Source: Verrucomicrobiia bacterium (GTDB lineage Bacteria; Verrucomicrobiota; Verrucomicrobiia; Opitutales; Opitutaceae). From it: DNA of 6,039 bases. The stretch is taken from contig JAUHWE010000314.1 in NCBI GenBank assembly GCA_030424825.1, forward strand, positions 1-6,039, read 5' to 3'. Position 1 is the stretch's first letter, and each line of letters opens with the position of its first letter. Of this stretch, positions 1 through 5,846 are shown piece after piece. The position numbers were made by a program, and so were the translations under genes. The notes below the pieces were generated by a model, which searched no databases, was not told the origin of the DNA, and saw only the letters and a program-made list of their open reading frames with translations.

Positions 1-388
1 TGGCGTTTGCGATATCCATATCCAATATATCGCTACAGATAAGCGACCACTTTCTATCTGGAATAGACTCCCGTAGATTGGCTTGGCAGCGATCCAGCAT
101 AGGCTGGGAATTGTCGACGCCAACGAGTGAAGCACCTTCGGGAAGACCGCGGCCAATCGCCGTCATGCCCGCCCCGAGAGAGCAACCCAAATCGTAGACC
201 GCGCTATCATTTTGGACGTAGCGTTGGGCAATGAGGGGAATCATCGAGAGAGTCATCGCGTAGCCGGGGACGGATCGCCGGATCATGTCGTCGAACACCT
301 CTGCGACGGAATCGTCAAATACGAAGCCACCGACTTTGGCTAGCGGCGCGGCGTAGATTCGGTCTTTCTTGGCAACGTTCTCATTCAC
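1..388 (-). CDS. cmoA: Carboxy-S-adenosyl-L-methionine synthase CmoA, N-terminal part (cut by left edge)
   Basis: CmoA converts SAM and prephenate into carboxy-SAM, which CmoB uses to make 5-oxyacetyluridine at the wobble U34 of tRNA (known for the family). Translating the minus strand gives 129 residues before the window edge, about half the usual length of roughly 245. Visible hallmarks are FVFDDSVAEVFDDMIRRSVP (residues 22-41), close to E. coli [20 protein letters not shown], the SAM-binding motif VYDLGCSLGAGM (64-75), and VDNSQPMLDRC (91-101), matching E. coli IDNSPAMIERC. The C-terminal part, which holds the carboxylate-binding Arg, lies outside the window. The start is uncertain. GTG at 388 gives VNENVAKKDRIYAAP, while an in-frame TTG at 400 has an AGG about 8 nt upstream and may be the true start. 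An in-frame stop at 412-410 limits any extension. No ATG is in frame. CmoB is not in view. Confidence 0.92.
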   Translation of the reverse strand, partial: MNENVAKKDRIYAAPLAKVGGFVFDDSVAEVFDDMIRRSVPGYAMTLSMIPLIAQRYVQNDSAVYDLGCSLGAGMTAIGRGLPEGASLVGVDNSQPMLDRCQANLRESIPDRKWSLICSDILDMDIANA

Positions 389-472
389 CGGATCAGCCAA
401 GCCATCTACCTAGGTGGCGGCAAGCGGATTTACGGCTTGTCGGTGTTGGGGAAATCTGCGGATAAAGGGGCT

Positions 473-613
473 ATGGCCAAAAAAAATGGAAAGTGGGTAG
501 TGGGGGTGATCTTTGCCCTGGTGGCGTTGCTGGCGTTTTTGTCCGTGCAGTTTAAAAAGGACATTACCCGTCGGTCCGATGAGAAAAAGGCTGCGGAGGA
601 GCAATCTAGGTAA
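473..613 (+). CDS. Small single-pass membrane protein, 46 aa, unknown function
   Basis: I do not recognise this gene. It begins ATG GCC AAA AAA at 473 and ends TAA at 611-613. The purine-rich AAAGGGG at 464-470 sits just before the start and can act as a ribosome binding site. The protein has a basic N-terminus (MAKKNGK), a hydrophobic stretch at residues 8-26 (WVVGVIFALVALLAFLSVQ) long enough for one membrane helix, and a highly charged tail, KKDITRRSDEKKAAEEQ, suggesting a helical cytoplasmic or periplasmic extension. It lies between the divergent cmoA and miaB, 80 bp before the miaB start, in the same direction as miaB. The design (basic end, one helix, charged tail) is coherent for a real small membrane protein and unlike a chance frame. 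There is no homology evidence, so existence is likely but the role is open. Confidence 0.6.
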   Translation: MAKKNGKWVVGVIFALVALLAFLSVQFKKDITRRSDEKKAAEEQSR

Positions 614-645
614 AACGAGTCTTGGATTGGGGGCTTGGTTCTTGT

Positions 646-673
646 TTGACCTATTGGTGGTGGGCCCTATCCC
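646..673 (+). promoter_or_regulatory. Weak candidate promoter before miaB
   Basis: TTGACC at 646-651 resembles a -35 element, and TATCCC at 668-673 is a poor -10 (three of six consensus bases) with a 16 nt spacer. If used, transcription would start near 680 and leave a very short leader before the miaB ATG at 694, which has no Shine-Dalgarno sequence. This is pattern matching only. miaB could equally be read from a promoter upstream of the 46-aa gene. Confidence 0.22.
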
Positions 674-693
674 GTTTTGATTCCCTTTTCGCC

Positions 694-2058
694 ATGAATC
701 GTGTTTATATCAAGACCTACGGTTGCCAAATGAATGAGCGGGACAGCGAGCAAGTCGCTTCGTCCCTGCGAGATCGTGGCTACTCGGTGGTGGATAATGA
801 GTTTGATGCCGATGTGGTGCTGCTCAACACCTGCAGCGTACGGGATCAGGCGGAGCAAAAGGCGATCGGGAAAGCCGGCTACTTGGCAAAGCGAAAACGC
901 TCGGACCCGAATTTCATGATCGGCGTACTGGGATGCATGGCTCAAAATCGCGGATCTGAGCTCATGGATCGCTTGCCGGATCTGGATTTGATCGTGGGTA
1001 CGCAGAAATTCCATGCCGTTCCGGATCACTTGGATCATTTGATCAAGAGCTATTCGGCCCAGGGTCCCCGTCCCGCTACCGTTTTGGATATCGACGAAGA
1101 GGAAGGCTCCCAGAATGCGATTAAGGATCATCTTCCCAAGCAGGACCAGGTAAGTGCGTTTGTCTCTATCATGCAGGGCTGCAACATGAATTGCGCGTTT
1201 TGCATCGTTCCCAAGACGCGCGGGCGCGAACGGGCTCGCCCGATGGAGCAAATTGTCGAGGAGGTTCATGAGCTCGCCGAGCAGGGAGTCAAAGAGGTCA
1301 CGCTCCTCGGTCAGATTGTGACCAGCTATGGACGTCGGGATTTTCCCGTTGTGGACGGAAAGTCTCCCTTTGTTCAACTGATCGAAAGGATTAACGACAT
1401 CGATGGAATCGAGCGGATCCGCTTCACGTCGCCTCATCCGCGTGGATTCAAGCAGGACTTGGTTGAGGCCTATCGGGATGTGCCGAAACTGTGCGAGTAT
1501 GTCCACTTGCCCCTACAGGCGGGATGCAACAAGACCCTCCGGGCGATGAATCGGCCCTATACGAAGGAACGTTTTCGTGAAATCGTGGACTCATTACGCG
1601 CCGTCGTTCCGGACATGTATTTCTCCACCGATATCATTGTAGGGTTTCCTGGCGAAACGGAGGAAGACTTTAGCGAGTCGGCCGCCTTTTTCGAGGATAT
1701 CGGCTTCGATATGTCCTATATTTTTAAATACAGTATTCGTACAGGAACTCCGGCGGAGACGATGTTAGACCAAATTTCGACCGAAGAGAAGGAGCGGCGA
1801 AATCATGTGCTTCTCGATATTCTGGCGAAACGCTCGCTTTGGCGAAACGAACAGCTTGTGGGCACGGTGCAAGAGATTCTTGTGGAGGGTCCTGCCAAAA
1901 AGGGGGACAAGTTTGTCGGGAAGACTCGAGGCTATCGCAATTCTATTTTCGACGGAGACGAGCGTCTCATTGGGCAGTTAGTGCAGATGAAGGTGAATCG
2001 GGCCACTGCAAGTACGATTTATGGCGACCTCGTCCTGGCTGGTGTGGATACAATTTAA
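694..2058 (+). CDS. miaB: tRNA-2-methylthio-N6-dimethylallyladenosine synthase MiaB
   Basis: A radical-SAM methylthiotransferase that adds a methylthio group to i6A37 next to the anticodon (family knowledge). The protein is 454 residues, normal for MiaB. The N-terminal UPF0004 domain carries the three Cys ligands of the auxiliary 4Fe-4S cluster: C11 (TYGCQMN), C47 (NTCSVRDQAEQK) and C81 (VLGCMAQ). The radical-SAM cluster motif CNMNCAFC (C163, C167, C170) is followed by PKTRGRERARP. Further marks are HLPLQAGCNKTLRAMNRPYT (271-290), DIIVGFPGETEEDF (313-326) and a C-terminal TRAM domain from about 388 to 449. The frame stays open upstream to a TTG at 622, but the first 24 residues there (rich in Trp) are not family-like, so ATG 694 (MNRVYIKTYGCQMN) is chosen. 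There is no Shine-Dalgarno. An oddity is GQIVTSYG at 206-213, where characterised MiaB proteins have GQNVN. The residues fit MiaB better than RimO or MtaB. Confidence 0.95.
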   Translation: MNRVYIKTYGCQMNERDSEQVASSLRDRGYSVVDNEFDADVVLLNTCSVRDQAEQKAIGKAGYLAKRKRSDPNFMIGVLGCMAQNRGSELMDRLPDLDLIVGTQKFHAVPDHLDHLIKSYSAQGPRPATVLDIDEEEGSQNAIKDHLPKQDQVSAFVSIMQGCNMNCAFCIVPKTRGRERARPMEQIVEEVHELAEQGVKEVTLLGQIVTSYGRRDFPVVDGKSPFVQLIERINDIDGIERIRFTSPHPRGFKQDLVEAYRDVPKLCEYVHLPLQAGCNKTLRAMNRPYTKERFREIVDSLRAVVPDMYFSTDIIVGFPGETEEDFSESAAFFEDIGFDMSYIFKYSIRTGTPAETMLDQISTEEKERRNHVLLDILAKRSLWRNEQLVGTVQEILVEGPAKKGDKFVGKTRGYRNSIFDGDERLIGQLVQMKVNRATASTIYGDLVLAGVDTI

Positions 2059-2065
2059 TAAGACT

Positions 2066-2611
2066 ATGGAACTGACTCTTTTTCAATCGACCCTGTTCGC
2101 GGGAATAATGTTTGCCGTGGTGGGTGCTCTGTTTGCGACGACGAACAAGCCGATTATCGCGATGGTTAAGGGGTTTCCCCGCTCGCGTACTGCTGCCTAT
2201 ATTACGATGACAGTCGGAGGGGTTTGGACCTTGTATAAGGTAGCCCATTTAGGCGAGGCCAACTATGGCGATTTCAAACAGTACATATTTATCGGATTTG
2301 CGATCGTAGGACTGCTCTCGTTCAAGTACGCTCCCGATTTCCTGTCGGTCCGTGGGGCCTGCATATTGTACCTGTTGATCGCGAATTCGCTGTTGGATGG
2401 GGCGTTTGGGCATTACGAAGAGCCGCTGCGGCTTTTCATGGTGACCCCCCTCTATATTGGAGCGGCACTAGCCCTTTATCTAGGCTATTCGCCCTTTCGC
2501 ATGCGTGACTTTTTCACTTGGCTATTCGGAACCGCAACGCGTCCGAGAACCTTGGGTTTGGCCTTTTTACTCTACGGGTGTTTTGTAGGAGCATTAGCCT
2601 TCGCTTACTAG
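2066..2611 (+). CDS. Multi-pass membrane protein of unknown function, 181 aa
   Basis: I do not recognise a family. The start chosen is ATG 2066, 7 nt after the miaB stop. The frame continues upstream to 2021, but that would overlap the conserved end of miaB. The 181-residue product is hydrophobic with about six likely membrane helices at residues 5-25, 43-62, 72-88, 97-114, 121-141 and 161-181. The last helix ends right at the C-terminus (FVGALAFAY). Short basic loops occur at 35-42 (KGFPRSRT), 144-148 (FRMRD) and 158-162 (TRPRT), favouring a cytoplasmic side for these. There are no catalytic motifs, no Cys clusters and no signal peptide cleavage site. No Shine-Dalgarno is visible, so translation probably depends on coupling to miaB. 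It is very likely co-transcribed with miaB and gmk. That placement does not reveal its role. Confidence 0.85.
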   Translation: MELTLFQSTLFAGIMFAVVGALFATTNKPIIAMVKGFPRSRTAAYITMTVGGVWTLYKVAHLGEANYGDFKQYIFIGFAIVGLLSFKYAPDFLSVRGACILYLLIANSLLDGAFGHYEEPLRLFMVTPLYIGAALALYLGYSPFRMRDFFTWLFGTATRPRTLGLAFLLYGCFVGALAFAY

Positions 2612-2615
2612 ATTG

Positions 2616-3233
2616 ATGGATACGCTGCCCGAAAAAGATATTGCTCTGCTTCTCATCTTGGCAGGCCCTGCGGGCAGTGGGAAAACGACGCTTTGCGATC
2701 GGCTTGTGGCGGAAAACGTGAATACTGAACGTGTGGTGACCTGCACAACGCGGCCACCCCGTGAAGGTGAGGTAGATGGGATCGACTACCATTTTTTGTC
2801 TGACGCGCAATTCGATGCGAATGTGGCGAATGGCGATTTTTTGGAATGGGCCAAGGTGCACGCGAACCGTTATGGAACGCTGAGATCGGTTATTGAGGAG
2901 AAACTGTCGGAGCATATAGACCTTGTGATGAATATCGATGTGCAGGGAGTCGCTGCGGTTCAGAAAGCCGCCAGAGATCATTCTGCTATTGGACAAAGAC
3001 TGGTTACTGTATTCATAATGCCTGACAGTTTTGAGGAGCTTCGCCGTCGGCTACGCGAACGGGGGAAGGATGACGAAGCGGAAATCGATCGTCGCATACG
3101 TTCTGCTGAAAAAGAGATTGGGGAATGGAGGTCGTTCGACTATGCGTTCCGGTCTCGTTCGAAAGAGGCGGATTTTGACACGATTCGCAGTATTTGGCTG
3201 GCGGAAAAACGCCGAGTCGCCCGTATTGCCTAG
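2616..3233 (+). CDS. gmk: Guanylate kinase
   Basis: Phosphorylates GMP to GDP with ATP in the cytoplasm, an essential step in guanine nucleotide supply (family knowledge). The 205-residue protein has the normal family length. The Walker A loop GPAGSGKTTL is at residues 17-26 with K23 and T24. The GMP-binding region CTTRPPREGEVDGIDYHF (43-60) supplies R46, R49 and Y58. FLEWAKVHANRYGT (75-88) supplies E77 and Y86. NIDVQG (106-111) and the lid DSFEELRRRLRERGKDDEAE (137-156) follow. Oddities: the usual C-terminal DYxxxN motif is altered (FDYAFRSRSKEADF at 174-187, no Asn in the expected place), a Thr (T42) stands where yeast has the GMP-binding Ser34, and NIDVQG replaces DIDxQG. The start is ATG 2616; TTG 2613 directly before it is an alternative adding one residue. 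The gap to the preceding gene is 4 bp, with no Shine-Dalgarno. The stop TAG overlaps the stop of the converging protease gene. Confidence 0.92.
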   Translation: MDTLPEKDIALLLILAGPAGSGKTTLCDRLVAENVNTERVVTCTTRPPREGEVDGIDYHFLSDAQFDANVANGDFLEWAKVHANRYGTLRSVIEEKLSEHIDLVMNIDVQGVAAVQKAARDHSAIGQRLVTVFIMPDSFEELRRRLRERGKDDEAEIDRRIRSAEKEIGEWRSFDYAFRSRSKEADFDTIRSIWLAEKRRVARIA

Positions 3234-5020
3234 ATTTCCGTCAGACTAGGAGCGGGGCATTCTAAAGCGGCGCAGAGCGATCGGATGTGCTGGAGTTCTT
3301 GAGTGCCCAGTTTCTGGTCATGCGTGACAATATTAGTAGCGGCGATGAGAACGGTTTTGCGAACGGCCATGATACTCTCACTGGTTGAAGTGATTGCTTC
3401 GTTGAGAGAATCGGGTTCACGAGCGTGGTCAAACCGGGCCTGAAGCTGGGCACCAAATGCGTTGAAGGCCGTTGCACCATGGTCGAAAGCGCGTTGCGCC
3501 TGGGCTTCATCGTCGCTTCCGGATAAGGCGATGGCCGACAAGACAATTTCGATTGCCGTACGTACCTTGGGAAAGGGGCGGTGCCCAAACTTTGAATTGG
3601 TGTGAAAAGACTGAATACTCTTTTCCATGGCGATCATGAGACATTGCTCATCGAAATCGATGACCCCATCTTTCTGAGCCAACCGTTTGATTTCCGAGAG
3701 CTTTGATTCCAGCTCGCGCAGTGGCAGATCCTTGATCGAAGCGAGGGATATTTCGAACAATGAATGTTGTTGGACGGGGCTAAGTTTTTGGTAAGCCCGC
3801 TGGTTAGGATCAAGTCCAATGGAGGCAAGCAATATGGTGGACGCGGTCGTTGGATTTCGCGCGATGTGAGACAATTCAGATGGTAGGCTGTCAATCGCCG
3901 AATGGGCCTGGGTAATTGAGGCGTCATCCACAGATCCAAAATGGGACACGAACTCATTGGGATGGCTAGCTGGTTGGTGTACAGGGCGGGGCGGCGGTGC
4001 CGGGGAGCTCGTTTCTAAATTCTTTTTTGTGATTCCGGTAGGGTCGATGGCTGCGATTCGCTTGTCTAGAGGCGGATGGGTGGAGAATACGTTTGCAAAG
4101 GAACTGGCGAGGGCGTTGGAAAAAAACAAATGACTGGCTTCCATCGCATCGGGATTATCGATACGCGATCCCGATGCGTAACGTTGAATTTTCCGTAGGG
4201 CATTGGCGATGCCGCCCGGATTTCGCGTAAACTGGACTGCGGCGGCGTCCGCGAGAAACTCCCGTTGCCGGGAAATAGCGCTCTGGATCAATCGTCCAAA
4301 AAAGACCCCAATGTAACCGACGATCATCACTACTATGGCGATAATGACGATGACCCCGCCTCCCCCTTTACTATCCCGTCTGGAGCGTCTCCCTCCACTG
4401 AAGGCCATTCCGCGGAGAGCAAATTGTCCAATGACGGCTAGGGCTAGCAAGCCAAAGAGGACGCCGATCATTCGGGAATTGATCCGCATGTCGCCATTCA
4501 GAATATGGCTATACTCGTGGGCGACGACACCCTGCAACTCGTCGCGGTCGAGTTGGTCGAGGCAGCCCTGACTCACCGCGACTGCGGCGTTCTGAGGGGT
4601 ATAGCCCGCAGCAAATGCGTTTATGCCAGTTTCCTCTTTTAGTACGAAGATTTCGGGTATGCGAATTCCGGATGCAATTGCCATTTCTTCGACAATATTT
4701 CGGTACTGCTTGAGCTTGGGATCATTTGGTTCGGCAGGAACTTTTGTTCCGCCTAGCATGAGAGCAATCGAGCTTCCCCCTGCCTTGAGGGCGCTCACTT
4801 TCCATAGGGAACAGACGGCAACGAATAGCGCCACGAGTCCGACTACCGTAAAGAACCGTTCGATACTGATAAGCGCCAAATGGGAGTCGACCTGTGAGAC
4901 CAAGGCAAAGGACACTCCAAGGTAGATGAGCGTGCCCATGGTGAGGACCGCCAGTATGAACAGGATAATGAGCGTTTTCGTCTTTCGACGGGCCTGGTCT
5001 TGAGCCTCGAAGAAATCCAT
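3230..5020 (-). CDS. HtpX-like M48 membrane metalloprotease with C-terminal TerB-like extension
   Basis: A 596-residue zinc metalloprotease. Residues 1-330 are M48/HtpX-like: start MDFFEAQDQARRKTK, membrane helices near 16-40 and 54-75, the zinc site HEYSH (H168, E169, H172) in GVVAHEYSHILNGD, helices near 184-204 and 222-243, the third zinc ligand E254 in SRQREFLAD, and the STHPPLDKRI motif (313-322). HtpX itself is only about 290 residues long. Here a Pro-rich linker (about 335-355) leads into roughly 240 extra, mostly helical soluble residues. Two stretches recall the acidic signature of TerB-type domains: AQKDGVIDFDEQCLM (448-462) and THDQKLGTQELQHIRSLCAA (566-585) ending in LECPAP. That assignment is inference. 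Known HtpX-type enzymes degrade damaged membrane proteins. It lies 27 bp downstream of lemA on the same strand, a common pairing, and has no clear Shine-Dalgarno. The name htpX is avoided because of the different length and architecture. Confidence 0.93.
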   Translation of the reverse strand: MDFFEAQDQARRKTKTLIILFILAVLTMGTLIYLGVSFALVSQVDSHLALISIERFFTVVGLVALFVAVCSLWKVSALKAGGSSIALMLGGTKVPAEPNDPKLKQYRNIVEEMAIASGIRIPEIFVLKEETGINAFAAGYTPQNAAVAVSQGCLDQLDRDELQGVVAHEYSHILNGDMRINSRMIGVLFGLLALAVIGQFALRGMAFSGGRRSRRDSKGGGGVIVIIAIVVMIVGYIGVFFGRLIQSAISRQREFLADAAAVQFTRNPGGIANALRKIQRYASGSRIDNPDAMEASHLFFSNALASSFANVFSTHPPLDKRIAAIDPTGITKKNLETSSPAPPPRPVHQPASHPNEFVSHFGSVDDASITQAHSAIDSLPSELSHIARNPTTASTILLASIGLDPNQRAYQKLSPVQQHSLFEISLASIKDLPLRELESKLSEIKRLAQKDGVIDFDEQCLMIAMEKSIQSFHTNSKFGHRPFPKVRTAIEIVLSAIALSGSDDEAQAQRAFDHGATAFNAFGAQLQARFDHAREPDSLNEAITSTSESIMAVRKTVLIAATNIVTHDQKLGTQELQHIRSLCAALECPAPSLTEI

Positions 5021-5047
5021 GCCAAGTGCGAAATTGTGGGCCTTAAC

Positions 5048-5641
5048 CTATTCGAAGGAGACTTTGGGAGCCTCTCTTTCCGCTTGGTCCTCAATCTCGA
5101 AGAGTGCGGCTTCCTTGAAATTCATGTTGTTGGCGATCAGTACCGTCGGAAAGGTTTCCCGGGCGGTGTTGTACTCCATTACGGAGTCGTTGTAGGCCTG
5201 GCGGGCAAAAGAGACCTTGTTTTCTGTGGAAGTAAGCTCTTCGGTGAGCTGCATCATATTTTGGTTTGCTTTTAGATCAGGGTAATCCTCCATTACGAAA
5301 TTTAACTGCCCAAGCGCCCCCTGTAATACGGCTTCCGCCCCGGCCAAGTCTTTAAGCGCTGAAGGATTGTTAGGATCTCCCGCAGCTTTTTGTAGTCCTG
5401 CTGATGCCTGATTACGCGCAGCAATTACATTCTCTAATGTTTCTTTTTCATGGGCCATATAACCCTTTGCTATTTCTACCAGATTGGGGATAAGGTCATA
5501 ACGGCGCTTAAGCTGTACTTCAATTTGCGCGAAGCCATTTTGAAATTGGTTTTTTAATGCTACCAATTTATTGAAAATTGAGATTGCATAAAGTGCGATG
5601 AAAGCAAGAACTACCAAAGCAATGATTGAGCTGATATCCAT
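5048..5641 (-). CDS. lemA: LemA family protein
   Basis: A 197-residue LemA protein of typical length. It has one N-terminal membrane helix (residues 5-23, IIALVVLAFIALYAISIFN) with a short outer end, followed by a long helical soluble domain. Family signatures are QLKRRYDLIPNLVE (43-56), YPDLKANQNM (120-129) and LTEELTSTENKVSFARQAYN (132-151), continuing into DSVMEYNTARETFP (152-165). The biochemical role of LemA is not settled. It is often next to M48 proteases or TPM-domain genes and is thought to belong to envelope maintenance. ATG at 5641 has AAAGG about 7 nt upstream on the minus strand (plus-strand CCTTT 5649-5653), supporting this start. The gene is first in a two-gene unit with the M48 protease. 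By hand count the 5' 240 bp is about 39% GC against about 50% in the 3' 240 bp, so composition falls towards the AT-rich region upstream. Confidence 0.95.
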   Translation of the reverse strand: MDISSIIALVVLAFIALYAISIFNKLVALKNQFQNGFAQIEVQLKRRYDLIPNLVEIAKGYMAHEKETLENVIAARNQASAGLQKAAGDPNNPSALKDLAGAEAVLQGALGQLNFVMEDYPDLKANQNMMQLTEELTSTENKVSFARQAYNDSVMEYNTARETFPTVLIANNMNFKEAALFEIEDQAEREAPKVSFE

Positions 5642-5701
5642 TATAATACCTTTGTTTAATTCAAAATTTTTGGTGAGTTATCAATCGTTTCTATTGAAAA
5701 T

Positions 5702-5732
5702 ATTATAACCCCCATAAGATTTCACAGTCCAA
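5702..5732 (-). promoter_or_regulatory. Candidate lemA promoter
   Basis: On the minus strand TTGGAC (plus-strand positions 5732-5727) could be a -35 element, and a perfect TATAAT (5707-5702) a -10 element. The 19 nt spacer is longer than the ideal 17. Transcription would begin near 5695, leaving a leader of about 54 nt before the lemA ATG at 5641. The perfect -10 is less striking than it seems because the region is AT-rich. Confidence 0.35.
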
Positions 5733-5761
5733 GGTCGTGAAGAATTGGTCAATTAATTCCC

Positions 5762-5791
5762 AAAGAAAGAACGCTAGCATTATCTTTCTTT
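5762..5791. repeat. 9 bp perfect inverted repeat AAAGAAAGA / TCTTTCTTT
   Basis: AAAGAAAGA at 5762-5770 is the exact reverse complement of TCTTTCTTT at 5783-5791, separated by 12 nt that contain the palindrome GCTAGC (5773-5778). It lies upstream of the candidate lemA promoter and of the plus-strand gene, so it could be a protein-binding dyad. As an RNA hairpin it would be weak (only two G-C pairs) and lacks a T-run, so it is not a terminator. Purine/pyrimidine tracts form such repeats by chance more easily than mixed sequence does. Confidence 0.45.
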
Positions 5792-5846
5792 TCTTTCAAT
5801 ATGAATAAACTTGATGTCGCTTTTAAAAATATATCAAACGAACAAA

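Noticed and set aside
344..472. Upstream extension of the 46-aa gene's frame
   Set aside because: The frame is open from 344, but it has no ATG, only late GTG/TTG codons, and runs antisense across the conserved start of cmoA.
410..604. A 64-codon minus-strand frame
   Set aside because: It is opposite the more credible 46-aa membrane-protein gene. Its product is rich in His, Arg and Pro without recognisable structure.
622..693. Extension of miaB to an upstream TTG
   Set aside because: The extra 24 residues are Trp-rich and precede the normal family start MNRVYIKTYGCQMN; no Shine-Dalgarno supports TTG 622.
667..1506. A 279-codon open frame on the minus strand antisense to miaB
   Set aside because: It lies wholly inside miaB, whose frame has all the diagnostic motifs. 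The antisense product has no recognisable family features and looks like a codon-bias shadow.
2021..2065. Earlier start for the 181-aa membrane protein
   Set aside because: It would overlap the end of miaB by 38 bp and adds residues that do not fit the membrane-protein start; ATG 2066 fits the operon spacing.
3229..3250. CCTAG...CTAGG inverted repeat at the gmk/protease junction as a bidirectional terminator
   Set aside because: A 5 bp stem with a 12 nt loop and no T-runs is too weak to call a terminator.
3031..3957. Several 70-110 codon frames overlapping gmk and the 3' part of the protease gene
   Set aside because: All are in alternative frames of convincingly conserved genes and show no protein features of their own.
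4335..5275. Plus- and minus-strand frames overlapping the 5' part of the protease gene and the end of lemA
   Set aside because: Shadows of the M48 and LemA reading frames; their products lack motifs and are unusually rich in Arg, Ser and Pro.
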